The notes: generated by a model from the letters alone, not told the origin. DNA of 9,211 bases from Clostridiales bacterium UBA2658 (GCA_002359425.1 DEMY01000028.1:8112-17322); one strand, 5' to 3'. Positions 1-6,362 are shown, counted from the stretch's first letter. Made by a program: numbers and translations.

Positions 1-2
1 GC

Positions 3-569
3 CCGATCAAGATCAAAAATAGTAACCCCGCGCTTGCCAAGCTTATTATCACGCAGTACGGAGGACCAAACGGTGAACTCGGCGCGGCGCTTCGCTATTT
101 GAGCCAACGCTTTTCGATGGTAACGCCGCAGGCCAAGGCGACGCTCAACGACATCGGCACCGAAGAGCTGGCTCACCTTGAGATGGTTGGGACCATCGTC
201 CGGCAGCTTATTGAGGGACTTTCGGACAGGGAGATCGAGGAGGGTGGTTTCGCGCCTTACTACGTGGACCACGGACTCGGCATCTATCCGCTGAACGCGA
301 GCGGCGTTCCGTTCTCGGCGGCAACGCTTCAGTCCACCGGCGACCCCGTCACGGACCTCACGGAGAATCTGGCAGCCGAGCAGAAGGCCCGTTCAACCTA
401 TGAGTACCTCATCCGCATGAGCGACGACCCGGACGTCATCGGCCCGCTCAAGTTCCTGCGCGAGCGCGAGATCGTCCACTTCCAGCGCTTCGGCGAGGCG
501 CTCGGTATTGTGCAGGACTATCTGGACGAAAAGCGCGTTTTTATCCCGCAGCCATCCTGCGAGGCTTGA
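3..569 (+). CDS. cotJC: CotJC-type manganese catalase / spore coat protein, 5' end missing
   Basis: The frame is open from base 3 to the TGA at 567-569, giving 188 visible residues. The first visible residues read PIKIKNSNPALAKLIITQYG, which matches the start region of CotJC proteins, so only about a dozen residues lie outside the window. An internal TTG at 99 is not the start, because conserved family sequence continues upstream of it. The family is a ferritin-like, dimanganese (non-haem) catalase that breaks down hydrogen peroxide and is found in the inner spore coat. Two helices carry the expected metal-ligand Glu/His pairs: EELAHLEM early, and EREIVHFQRFGE near the C-terminus. GIYPLNASGVPFSAA and STGDPVTDLTENLAAEQKAR are also typical blocks. 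The gene is followed after nine bases by a second probable coat gene. CotJA and CotJB partners, if present, would lie upstream of the window. The family call is firm. The spore-coat location is inferred from the family. Confidence 0.93.
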   Translation, partial: PIKIKNSNPALAKLIITQYGGPNGELGAALRYLSQRFSMVTPQAKATLNDIGTEELAHLEMVGTIVRQLIEGLSDREIEEGGFAPYYVDHGLGIYPLNASGVPFSAATLQSTGDPVTDLTENLAAEQKARSTYEYLIRMSDDPDVIGPLKFLREREIVHFQRFGEALGIVQDYLDEKRVFIPQPSCEA

Positions 570-578
570 GGTAAAAAT

Positions 579-914
579 ATGGACGAGGTCAAAAGTGCCC
601 TGCCGGAACCGCCCCGGAGCTTTCGCACGCCGGAAGAGGCAATGAGCGGCAAGGGCGCCGTCCGAAGCGGGCAGGAGAAATACGAACGCTGGCCCTATAG
701 TCTCGAAGACTATCTCAAGAGCTTTGTGGGAATGCCCGTGCGCGTGGGATGTGTGCTTCCGAACGGACGCTACTTTGAAAAAGCCGGCAAGCTTGCCACC
801 GTCGGCACCAATTTCATCGCCCTGCGGTCCACGGGTACCGGAGACCTGATCCTTCTAGATTTGGCGGCCGTCAAGGGTGTGACGGTCAGTGAGACCCCCG
901 GGTCACAATCCTAG
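579..914 (+). CDS. Small protein with a GerQ-like C-terminal domain, probable spore coat component
   Basis: This 111-residue protein starts at ATG 579. A GAGG ribosome binding site (568-571) overlaps the stop of cotJC, so the two genes are almost certainly co-transcribed and probably translationally coupled. Residues 1-38 are polar, rich in Pro, Glu and Gly, and look disordered. Residues 40-103 form a compact domain starting YSLEDYLKSFVGMPVRVGCV, then a central FEKAGKLATVGTNFIALRS and a final hydrophobic LILLDLAAVKGVTV. This order (an N-terminal helix, a strand-rich barrel-like middle, an aliphatic last strand) recalls the C-terminal domain of GerQ, a coat protein cross-linked by transglutaminase in Bacillus. 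The resemblance is from memory of the family pattern and is weak at residue level. The neighbour cotJC makes a coat role plausible. There is no signal peptide or membrane segment. Otherwise it should be treated as a hypothetical protein. Confidence 0.8.
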   Translation: MDEVKSALPEPPRSFRTPEEAMSGKGAVRSGQEKYERWPYSLEDYLKSFVGMPVRVGCVLPNGRYFEKAGKLATVGTNFIALRSTGTGDLILLDLAAVKGVTVSETPGSQS

Positions 915-932
915 TGCCGCGCCGTAGAGCGC

Positions 933-967
933 AAAAAGGGGCGGGCTGCAAAGCCCCGCCCCTTTTC
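933..967. terminator. Bidirectional intrinsic terminator between convergent units
   Basis: A 12-bp perfect stem pairs 934-945 (AAAAGGGGCGGG) with 955-966 (CCCGCCCCTTTT) around a nine-base loop. The T-run follows the GC-rich stem on the plus strand. Read on the minus strand, the A-run at 933-937 becomes a T-run. It therefore serves both the cotJC unit on the plus strand and the DUF6179 gene on the minus strand, which ends at 985. Confidence 0.92.
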
Positions 968-984
968 TAACGCTTTATCCTATT

Positions 985-1872
985 TCATTCCATTTCAGGA
1001 AAAGTCCCTCTCCAGCCTTCGACAGGAACACGCCGTAATCTCAGCAGCATATCAGACGCCGAATCGGCAAGATAGGTTCGAGATGCTGCATCGCGGATAT
1101 TCGCCATATTGCAGACGGTTTCCGCCGCCAAACGGAGCGTCTCGGTCGCTTTCTCGTCGGTGAGCACGGCAAGCTGCGCGCTGAGCACGGTGAGATCGTC
1201 GTTCGAGAGCTTGCGCACACGTAGGTCCTTTTTCATCAGCATTGCAAGCCCGACAGCGTTTGCAAGCACTGGCGCCGCCAGATTCGCCGGGGCGTCCCGC
1301 CAGAGGGGACTGTCCGCGTCCAGAAGGAGCATAGTGCGTTCTGGGTCGAAGGCCGCAAGCACGGCGTTTTCGGTCAGTACCCGGCGCAGATACTCGTTCA
1401 TATACTCGACGCCCAAAAGCGTTTCCGGCACCGGACGCAGCAGCGGATAGTCGATGTCGCATGGAAAGACATGCGCAAAAAAACGCGCGTCGTAGCGCTT
1501 CCAAAAAAGGCTGAAGCTTTGCAGCGTTTCTTGCAGGCTTCGGCTTTCGAGTTTCGGCGCTGTGAGACACGCGGCGTTCCAAAGCAGCCGCCCCGCTTCG
1601 ACTTTCTGGTCAATAACGTGCCCGCCCCGCTCGAACAGCGCGTCCAAATCGGTGGTCAGCAGCGTTTTTCGCGGCGCGCCCATAAGGCCCACATCCAGCG
1701 TAAAGGTAATCGACGCAAGCAGCTCTCGAACCGTTTCTACGCGCGCGGATGTATCCCCCGCCGCATATAGCGCCGTCCTGTGTGCCAAAAGTGGCAGAAG
1801 CTTTTTCTGCAAGGCAAGCTGTTCCTCCGCCGTCCACTCTCCTTCCGGGACAAGCAATTTTTCGTTCTCCAT
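985..1872 (-). CDS. DUF6179-family protein of unknown function
   Basis: The chosen start is the ATG at 1872-1870, giving 295 residues. It lies eight bases after a TGAGG that joins the upstream gene's stop to a ribosome binding site. A longer frame back to 1944 would overlap the upstream gene by 64 bases and is unlikely. The protein is largely alpha-helical, with no signal peptide or membrane segment. Family-like blocks are a Leu-rich helix at about 14-38, AGDTSARVETVRELLASI at about 38-55, a middle region with FWKRYDARFFAHVFPCDIDY (123-142), and LLRPVPETLLGVEYMNEYL at about 144-162. These match my memory of DUF6179, which typically sits next to DUF6323 in spore-forming Clostridia. Some relatives seem longer, so this may be a short form. 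No catalytic motif is visible and no function should be assigned. Confidence 0.82.
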   Translation of the reverse strand: MENEKLLVPEGEWTAEEQLALQKKLLPLLAHRTALYAAGDTSARVETVRELLASITFTLDVGLMGAPRKTLLTTDLDALFERGGHVIDQKVEAGRLLWNAACLTAPKLESRSLQETLQSFSLFWKRYDARFFAHVFPCDIDYPLLRPVPETLLGVEYMNEYLRRVLTENAVLAAFDPERTMLLLDADSPLWRDAPANLAAPVLANAVGLAMLMKKDLRVRKLSNDDLTVLSAQLAVLTDEKATETLRLAAETVCNMANIRDAASRTYLADSASDMLLRLRRVPVEGWRGTFPEME

Positions 1873-1880
1873 GCTTCGCC

Positions 1881-2348
1881 TCAAAAAAGCTCGCGCGTCA
1901 CGGCCGCATTTGTCGGATCGAAATCTTCCCGCGCGCGGCGGCACAGCTCCGGCAACGACGTACCCGAAAGGTAGTCCAGCGAGCCTTGTGCCGGACCGTC
2001 GAAAACTCTTTTCATCGTCTCAATAAGCTCGTCATCCGATAGACGGTCGTCGGAGTCGTTTTTAAAATAGTAAAAGTCGTCCTGTAGCTCTGCGAGCGTG
2101 TCCGCCCATGCTTCGCGTGTGATAAATGGAGAATCGCAGAAGGTCTCCGCAAGCTTTTTCAAAATGCTCCCACCGAACGCAATACGGCCGGTATCACGCA
2201 GAGCGTTTTCGTGCGCCACAGCCAGCGTTTTCACTTCCTGCTCTGTGAGCGTGAGACCGAAACGAGCAGTCAGAGCGTTGCAGCCCTGCAACTCCCGCGC
2301 GATCACGTCGCGCGTCGCGGACATCTCCAGAGAAAAATCGTTATCCAT
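1881..2348 (-). CDS. DUF6323-family protein of unknown function
   Basis: This 155-residue protein starts at ATG 2348-2346, with a strong GGGAGG ribosome binding site about eight bases before it on the minus strand. It appears to be soluble, acidic and helical. Recognisable family blocks are GRIAFGGSILKKLAETFCDS (54-73), the acidic aromatic stretch DDFYYFKNDSDDRLSDDELI (90-109) and QGSLDYLSG (121-129). They match my memory of DUF6323. It is the first gene of a two-gene minus-strand unit with DUF6179: its TGA (1883-1881) overlaps the next gene's ribosome binding site, which suggests matched expression and perhaps a shared complex. A clear sigma-A promoter was not found upstream. The gap to the divergent SMR gene is 164 bases. 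Biochemical function is unknown. Confidence 0.85.
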   Translation of the reverse strand: MDNDFSLEMSATRDVIARELQGCNALTARFGLTLTEQEVKTLAVAHENALRDTGRIAFGGSILKKLAETFCDSPFITREAWADTLAELQDDFYYFKNDSDDRLSDDELIETMKRVFDGPAQGSLDYLSGTSLPELCRRAREDFDPTNAAVTRELF

Positions 2349-2402
2349 TACATCGCCTCCCGTACCCAGTAGGATACCCGCGCGGCGGGCATATTACAAG
2401 AC

Positions 2403-2431
2403 TTGAAATTTTCTCGATTTTGTGGTAATAT
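2403..2431 (+). promoter_or_regulatory. Sigma-A-type promoter for the SMR/XRE unit
   Basis: TTGAAA (2403-2408) and TAATAT (2426-2431) are separated by 17 bases, and a TGn extension (2423-2425) precedes the -10 box. It leaves an untranslated leader of about 75 bases. The leader contains a short hairpin, CGCCG at 2455-2459 with CGGCG at 2473-2477, but no known riboswitch pattern that I can recognise. Confidence 0.8.
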
Positions 2432-2512
2432 GAGAATGTAAAAAAACGTGGGATCGCCGAAACATATCGTCACGGCGGCTCGCGCTTTTCGTTTTATGGG
2501 GAGCGGCAAAAA

Positions 2513-2836
2513 ATGGTCTATTTTTTTCTCGCGATCGCAATCGCGCTCGAGCTGGTTGCAGCGACGCTTTTGAAAGCCTCAGCGGGATTTACAAGGCTCG
2601 TGCCATCGATTTTCAGCCTCGTATCCTATCTCTGCAGTGTCATTTTGTTCGCAAAAATACTCGAAAAAATGAACCTCGGCGTCGCCTATGCGACCTGGGC
2701 CGGGGTGGGCATCGTCGCGTCCGCGATCATCTCGGCACTCATCTTCAAGCAGGGGCTTACAGTCGCCGGCGTCATCGGTATCATCCTCATCGTTGCGGGC
2801 TGCGTCGTTTTGAACCTCTATGGGGCCGCAAGCTGA
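2513..2836 (+). CDS. SMR-family multidrug efflux transporter, EmrE/Qac-like
   Basis: This 107-residue protein has the usual SMR length and four hydrophobic segments at about 3-21, 30-50, 56-76 and 84-103. Proteins of this family work as antiparallel dimers in the cytoplasmic membrane and exchange protons for lipophilic cations. The essential membrane Glu is E13 (equivalent to E14 of EmrE). Also present are Y39, Y59 and W62 in YATWAGVG, and the loop GFTRLVPS after the first helix. The region after E13 lacks the Trp typical of the guanidinium exporters (Gdx/SugE), so the drug-exporting subtype is favoured. The start ATG 2513 follows GGGGAG (2498-2503). The XRE regulator gene begins 12 bases downstream, so a shared transcript is likely. 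The true substrate cannot be read from sequence. Confidence 0.92.
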   Translation: MVYFFLAIAIALELVAATLLKASAGFTRLVPSIFSLVSYLCSVILFAKILEKMNLGVAYATWAGVGIVASAIISALIFKQGLTVAGVIGIILIVAGCVVLNLYGAAS

Positions 2837-2848
2837 ACAGCAACGCGC

Positions 2849-3118
2849 ATGGACGTGCCGGTCTCATTCATCGAAGAATGTCTATTGGCAGAGAGAAATG
2901 ACAAACGATATATTGAGATTGGTTTGAAAATCGCATACTATCGAAAGCGCAACGGCATGACGCAAGAGCAGCTTGCAGAAAAAGTAGGAATCAGCCCGGG
3001 ATATCTTTCACAGGTAGAGACACCGAGCTTTGTGCAGCCAGTCTCGCTAAAAACACTTTTTGCGATTGCGGACAAATTTCATATTCCACCAGCAAAGCTG
3101 CTGGATTTTGAACAATAA
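2849..3118 (+). CDS. Small XRE-family helix-turn-helix regulator
   Basis: This 89-residue protein is essentially one Cro/C1-type DNA-binding domain. Residues 24-86 carry IGLKIAYYRKRNGMTQEQLA, the turn EKVGISPGYLSQVE and a last helix-rich part ending IPPAKLLDFEQ. The start is uncertain. ATG 2849 lacks a clear ribosome binding site, though coupling to the SMR gene 12 bases upstream could explain that. A TTG at 2885 is in frame but has no better site. A promoter-like TTGGCA (2885-2890), 18-base spacer and TATATT (2909-2914) lie inside the gene and may be chance. Base composition differs from the neighbours: I counted 103 G+C in the 240 bases 2881-3120 (43%), against 39 of 60 in a sample of the SBP gene. 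This hints at transfer. It could control the SMR gene, but no operator pair was identified. The stop codon lies inside a 20-bp inverted repeat. Confidence 0.85.
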   Translation: MDVPVSFIEECLLAERNDKRYIEIGLKIAYYRKRNGMTQEQLAEKVGISPGYLSQVETPSFVQPVSLKTLFAIADKFHIPPAKLLDFEQ

Positions 3119-3156
3119 TGGGATGGTTCCTTTTCTGGAACCATCCCATTATTGTT
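3111..3156. terminator. Perfect 20-bp inverted repeat, probable bidirectional terminator
   Basis: The left arm 3111-3130 (AACAATAATGGGATGGTTCC) is an exact reverse complement of the right arm 3137-3156, with a six-base loop TTTTCT. The XRE stop TAA (3116-3118) is within the left arm. The arm ends are A/T-rich, so each strand ends in ATTATTGTT, a weak U-rich tail. It sits between convergent genes, which fits a shared terminator. The perfect match, lower GC and length also leave open a mobile-element or integron-like remnant. Confidence 0.75.
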
Positions 3157-3202
3157 TGGCGTTTGTGTCATTCTGTTTTGCCAGAGCGGCACTTCTCGTT
3201 CC

Positions 3203-3904
3203 TTACGTTGTTTTCCAAGGCCGTTTTTTCCCGAGCCAGCCCTGCGCCTGCCAGTAGGCATAGTCGGGCGGGTTTTTGATGATGGGGATCAGAAAGCGCA
3301 TGAAGGTGAAGATCGTGCGGGTCTTGAAGCAGGGCGTCACATGACCCTCGCGCCTGCGGATGGCGGCGGCCATGCGGTCTGTATGTTTTTCCGCAGCGGC
3401 ACGACGCTTTTCGGCGACCTCATCCCAGCTTACGGCCTGTACGGCGAGTCCATATTTATAGACGCGCGCAACGCCCCAGTAGTAGAGGCTATCCGCCATA
3501 TCCCTATTTGTAGACCGCATACCGCCGCCCGCGGCGGTGGAGATGACGGCGGCCTGTTTTTTGAACATCTTCGGCTCCGGGCGGTGCGGCATCCAACGCC
3601 AGCCATAGTGATCCAAAAACGCCTTCATGGGGCCGGTCGCATGAAAAACATAGACAGGCGAGGTGAAAATGAGCACATCCGCGTCGTCCATCGCTGCCGT
3701 GATCGGGGAAAGCGCGGCGTAGTGCGGGCAGGCAGTTTCGTCCTTCATAAAGCACTGCGTGCAGCCGAGACAAAAATGCGGCATGTCGCGCGGGAGAAAA
3801 AATTCCGTGATGTCCGCGGGCGCCGCCAGCTTTTCCGTAAGCATCCGACCGATGCGGTAAGTGCTTCCCTTGTGGTTCTGTCCGTTTATCATGACGACTT
3901 TCAT
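3203..3904 (-). CDS. Flavodoxin-fold NAD(P)H-dependent reductase with iron-sulfur-type cysteine motif
   Basis: The chosen start is ATG 3904-3902, giving 233 residues, with a GGGGG-containing ribosome binding site upstream. The frame remains open to 4036 but that extension has no family features. The N-terminus MKVVMINGQNHKGSTYRI is a beta strand plus the FMN-phosphate loop of the flavodoxin-like/NADPH-dependent FMN reductase fold. Residues 45-59 carry four cysteines (C45, C48, C51, C59) in a CX2CX2CX7C pattern, as in iron-sulfur flavoproteins that bind a 4Fe-4S cluster. DADVLIFTSPVYVFHATGPM (75-94) is the usual second flavin-contact region. A roughly 50-residue C-terminal tail ends in PDYAYWQAQGWLGKK, common in clostridial members. 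The protein is probably cytosolic and moves electrons between NAD(P)H, FMN and an unknown acceptor. It stands alone on the minus strand. Whether the cluster is really present is an inference. Confidence 0.88.
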   Translation of the reverse strand: MKVVMINGQNHKGSTYRIGRMLTEKLAAPADITEFFLPRDMPHFCLGCTQCFMKDETACPHYAALSPITAAMDDADVLIFTSPVYVFHATGPMKAFLDHYGWRWMPHRPEPKMFKKQAAVISTAAGGGMRSTNRDMADSLYYWGVARVYKYGLAVQAVSWDEVAEKRRAAAEKHTDRMAAAIRRREGHVTPCFKTRTIFTFMRFLIPIIKNPPDYAYWQAQGWLGKKRPWKTT

Positions 3905-4023
3905 AGGTAAGCCCCCTTCGTTCTTTGAAACGATTTTATCACGCGGTGCGCAAAAAGAGAAGCGCTTGCTTTGCGGCGGCAATTCTCTTTTGCCTTTCAG
4001 AACAAAAATATCCATCTCTCTTG

Positions 4024-4051
4024 TTGAAAATGACAAGGGCCGTGTTATAAT
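4024..4051 (+). promoter_or_regulatory. Sigma-A-type promoter for the MFS/EamA unit
   Basis: TTGAAA (4024-4029) and a perfect TATAAT (4046-4051) are 16 bases apart, with a TGn extension at 4043-4045. An imperfect dyad, CTTGT (4020-4024) and ACAAG (4033-4037), overlaps the -35 box and could be an operator, but it is short. The leader to the ATG at 4089 is about 30 bases and contains GAGGG (4075-4079) as the ribosome binding site. Confidence 0.85.
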
Positions 4052-4088
4052 ACTATCATTATTTTAAAAAGTAAGAGGGCTCCTTGTT

Positions 4089-5357
4089 ATGAGTAACCCC
4101 TTCAGCGCTCTCAAACAACCAAATTTTCGCCGTTACTGGCTTGGTATGTGTGTGTCCACCATCGGCACATGGATGCAGAATATCGCTCAGCCGTGGCTTG
4201 CCTATAAGCTGACGGACTCGCCTCTGCTCATCTCTCTCGTCAGCGCTCTGCAATACCTGCCGATGCTTTTTTTCGCGCTGTTTGCGGGCGTCTTTGTGGA
4301 TCGCGTGTCTAAAAAGAAGATTCTGCTTTTTACGCAGTCCGCCTCGCTTGTCATCATGCTGGCGCTGGCATTTCTGGTGAGCACGGGGGCAATCCGCTAC
4401 TGGCACCTGCTTGTAGCCGCCGCCGCTCTGGGCTGTGTGAACACCTTCGATATGCCCGCGCGGCAGGCGTTTTTGAGCGAATTGGTTGAAAAAAGCGAAC
4501 TCATGGACGCCGTTGCCCTGAACGCCGCCGCTTTTAACATGGCCCGCACCATCGGCCCTGCCATTGCCGGCATGGTTATGGATATCTGGGGCGTCGCAAT
4601 GTGCTTCTATGTCAACGCGGTCAGCTTCGCCGCCGTCGTTATCAGCCTGTTTTTCATCCACCCGCACCCGGTGGGGAAGCCCGCCGGAGATACGCCAAGC
4701 AGCATGGCCGGCATGCGACGCGAAATTGGCGAAGGTCTGCGCTATATGCGCGAGAAGAAAATCCTCAGTCTCACGCTCATGGGCCTTTTCGTAATTGGCA
4801 CCTTTGCGCTCAGCTTCGGCGTTCTCGTGCCTGTGTTCTCGAAAACGGTACTCGGACAGGAAGAGACCGGCTATGGCTTTTTGATGTCCTGCATGGGCAT
4901 CGGTTCCTTCGTCGGCGCAATGCTCGTCGCCATGCAGAGCAAGGCAAAGCCGAAAAAGCTCGTGCTCTACGGCTTTCCCGTATTCTCCGGCCTGTCGCTT
5001 TTAGCGATTTCTCTGACAAAGACCTATGCGCTCACCTGTCTCGCCATCGCCTTCGCGGGCTATTTTATCATCCGCTACACGGCAACCGCAAACTCCACTT
5101 TGCAGACAAACACCGACCCGGCGCATCTTGGCCGCGTTATGAGCGCCTATACGCTCGTTTTCGCGGGGACAACGCCGGTCGGGAACCTCTACGCCGGCGC
5201 GATCTGCCAGCGCTTCGGTGCGGCTACGGCATTTTTCGTCTGCGGCTGTACTATTTTGGCGCTGCTTGTGCCCATCAATCTTTACCGCAGACGCGTCGTA
5301 AAAGCGGGACTCATGCACACGGAGGACCCAAACGGCGGCGGGGAAGCGGCGCGCTAA
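4089..5357 (+). CDS. MFS transporter, MFS_3 / EntS-like exporter family
   Basis: This 422-residue protein has twelve likely membrane segments, at about 16-38, 46-68, 78-100, 104-122, 142-163, 168-190, 226-250, 262-282, 290-310, 314-335, 350-372 and 378-398. The central cytoplasmic loop is at about 191-224 and the C-terminal tail is polar. The MFS motif A is seen in the loop after segment 2 as GVFVDRVSKKK, with G67, D71 and R72. NTFDMPARQAF (118-128) and ARTIGPAIAG (152-161) are typical of the DHA3/MFS_3 group, whose members export drugs, macrolides or siderophores using the proton gradient. The substrate cannot be told from the sequence. The gene has its own promoter and is followed 36 bases later by a second transporter gene of a different superfamily, probably on the same transcript. 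No siderophore or antibiotic genes lie nearby. Confidence 0.93.
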   Translation: MSNPFSALKQPNFRRYWLGMCVSTIGTWMQNIAQPWLAYKLTDSPLLISLVSALQYLPMLFFALFAGVFVDRVSKKKILLFTQSASLVIMLALAFLVSTGAIRYWHLLVAAAALGCVNTFDMPARQAFLSELVEKSELMDAVALNAAAFNMARTIGPAIAGMVMDIWGVAMCFYVNAVSFAAVVISLFFIHPHPVGKPAGDTPSSMAGMRREIGEGLRYMREKKILSLTLMGLFVIGTFALSFGVLVPVFSKTVLGQEETGYGFLMSCMGIGSFVGAMLVAMQSKAKPKKLVLYGFPVFSGLSLLAISLTKTYALTCLAIAFAGYFIIRYTATANSTLQTNTDPAHLGRVMSAYTLVFAGTTPVGNLYAGAICQRFGAATAFFVCGCTILALLVPINLYRRRVVKAGLMHTEDPNGGGEAAR

Positions 5358-5393
5358 TGCGCTGTCCGTAAGAAACGCTGGAGGAAGAAGTTC

Positions 5394-6254
5394 ATGAACC
5401 CGAAGAAAAAGGCCATTTTGCAAATGCTTTGCTGCGCCGCGCTGTGGAGCACGGCGGGCATTTTTATAAAACTCGTTGACTGGAGTCCATTTGTCATTGC
5501 CGGATGGAGGAGCTTTTTTGCCGGCCTTGTCTGTCTCGCCTATATCCGCAAAGAGAAGCTTCCATTCGTCTGGACCCGGAGAACAATCCTGAGCGGCGTT
5601 GCCCTCGCGCTGACATTCTCACTTTTTGTCGCCGCGAACAAACTGACCTCGGCTGCAAATGCCATTGTCCTACAGTTCACGGCCCCGGTCTTTATCGTTA
5701 TTTTTTCGGTTTTGTTTTTTAAAAAAAGGTTTCGACTGGCGGACATTTTCGCCGTTCTCCTCACCATGGCGGGCATTTCGCTCTTCTTTTTTGACAAGCT
5801 CTCCGCCGGTCACCAGCTGGGAAACATCCTCGCCCTCGGCGCGGGCGCATCCTTCGGCTGCTACTATATCAGTCTGGGCGAATCGCCCGAAAACGAGCGC
5901 ATGAGCTCCATTCTGATTGCAGATGCGCTGACTTTTCTCATTGGCCTGCCGTTTACGGTCATAACGCACCCGGTACTTACGCCTGTTTCCGTTCTGGTTA
6001 TTTTGCTGCTCGGCATTTTCCAGCTCGGCATCCCCTACGTTTTGCTCGCAAAGGCTGCCGAGCACTGTCCGCCGCTGGCCTGCTGTTTACTCGGCGCTGT
6101 GGAGCCGCTTTTAAATCCGCTGTGGGTCCTTTTCCTGACGGGCGAGGTTCCCGGCGTGTGCGCGCTGTGCGGCGGCGCGGCCGTCATCGTCACCATTACG
6201 CTCTGGTCCGTCTGGAAATACCGCCACCCGGAGATCGCCCCGGCGGGCGTATAG
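5394..6254 (+). CDS. EamA-family (DMT superfamily) permease
   Basis: This 286-residue protein has about ten hydrophobic segments arranged as two EamA repeats (roughly 8-134 and 145-273), the standard form for this family. The first repeat starts CCAALWSTAGIFIKLVDWSP and contains R39 and ANAIVLQFTAPVFIVIFSVL (88-107). The second ends with the family-typical LGAVEPLLNPLWVLFLTGEV (233-252). The start ATG 5394 has a strong GGAGG (5380-5384). Members move small metabolites such as amino acids or nucleosides across the cytoplasmic membrane, often outward, but the substrate is unknown here. No separate promoter is visible in the 36-base gap after the MFS gene, and a terminator follows closely, so it is the last gene of that unit. 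Confidence 0.93.
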   Translation: MNPKKKAILQMLCCAALWSTAGIFIKLVDWSPFVIAGWRSFFAGLVCLAYIRKEKLPFVWTRRTILSGVALALTFSLFVAANKLTSAANAIVLQFTAPVFIVIFSVLFFKKRFRLADIFAVLLTMAGISLFFFDKLSAGHQLGNILALGAGASFGCYYISLGESPENERMSSILIADALTFLIGLPFTVITHPVLTPVSVLVILLLGIFQLGIPYVLLAKAAEHCPPLACCLLGAVEPLLNPLWVLFLTGEVPGVCALCGGAAVIVTITLWSVWKYRHPEIAPAGV

Positions 6255-6271
6255 CCGTCAAAGCTTCCCAG

Positions 6272-6299
6272 CGGCGCGGGGAAATGCCCGCGCCGTTTT
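6272..6299 (+). terminator. Intrinsic terminator after the EamA gene
   Basis: A 9-bp perfect stem pairs CGGCGCGGG (6272-6280) with CCCGCGCCG (6287-6295) around GAAATG, followed by TTTT (6296-6299). It isolates the MFS/EamA unit from the T-box promoter that starts 30 bases later. Confidence 0.9.
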
Positions 6300-6328
6300 G
6301 TCGGCTTCGTCAAAATTGAAAAAGGCGC

Positions 6329-6356
6329 TTGACAAGTGGAAATCCTCTGTTATAAT
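6329..6356 (+). promoter_or_regulatory. Near-consensus sigma-A promoter for the T-box/trpXYZ unit
   Basis: A perfect TTGACA (6329-6334) and a perfect TATAAT (6351-6356) are separated by 16 bases, with a TGn extension at 6348-6350. Transcription should begin near 6363. So strong a basal promoter fits control by attenuation downstream rather than by activation. Confidence 0.93.
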
Positions 6357-6362
6357 AAAGCC

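Noticed and set aside
59..75. Near repeat of CGGAGGACCAAACGG at about 5320-5334
   Set aside because: The copies are inside unrelated coding regions in different contexts, with one base inserted. This is likely chance.
1873..1944. Longer N-terminus for the DUF6179 protein
   Set aside because: It would overlap the DUF6323 coding region by 64 bases. The ATG at 1872 has a good ribosome binding site and begins the family-like sequence.
1562..2026. Plus-strand open frame of 154 codons
   Set aside because: It is antisense to the DUF6179 and DUF6323 genes, Ser/Arg-rich and without a recognisable domain.
2391..2396. Minus-strand TAATAT as a -10 box for the DUF6323 gene
   Set aside because: No acceptable -35 hexamer lies 16-18 bases upstream and there is no proper TGn extension, so it is too weak to call.
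2440..2512. Guanidine (ykkC or mini-ykkC) riboswitch ahead of the SMR gene
   Set aside because: The paired ACGR-loop hairpins and the conserved ykkC core are not visible, and the transporter looks drug-type and not guanidinium-type.
3152..3910. Long plus-strand open frame of 252 codons
   Set aside because: It lies opposite the flavodoxin-fold gene, has no family features and is rich in Arg, Gly and His as expected for an antisense shadow of a GC-rich gene.
3905..4036. 44-residue N-terminal extension of the flavodoxin-fold protein
   Set aside because: The fold begins exactly at MKVVMINGQN with a ribosome binding site before it. The extension has no family similarity.
4059..4667. Minus-strand open frame of 202 codons inside the MFS gene
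   Set aside because: It is antisense to a clear membrane protein gene, has low-complexity polar content and no plausible start signals.
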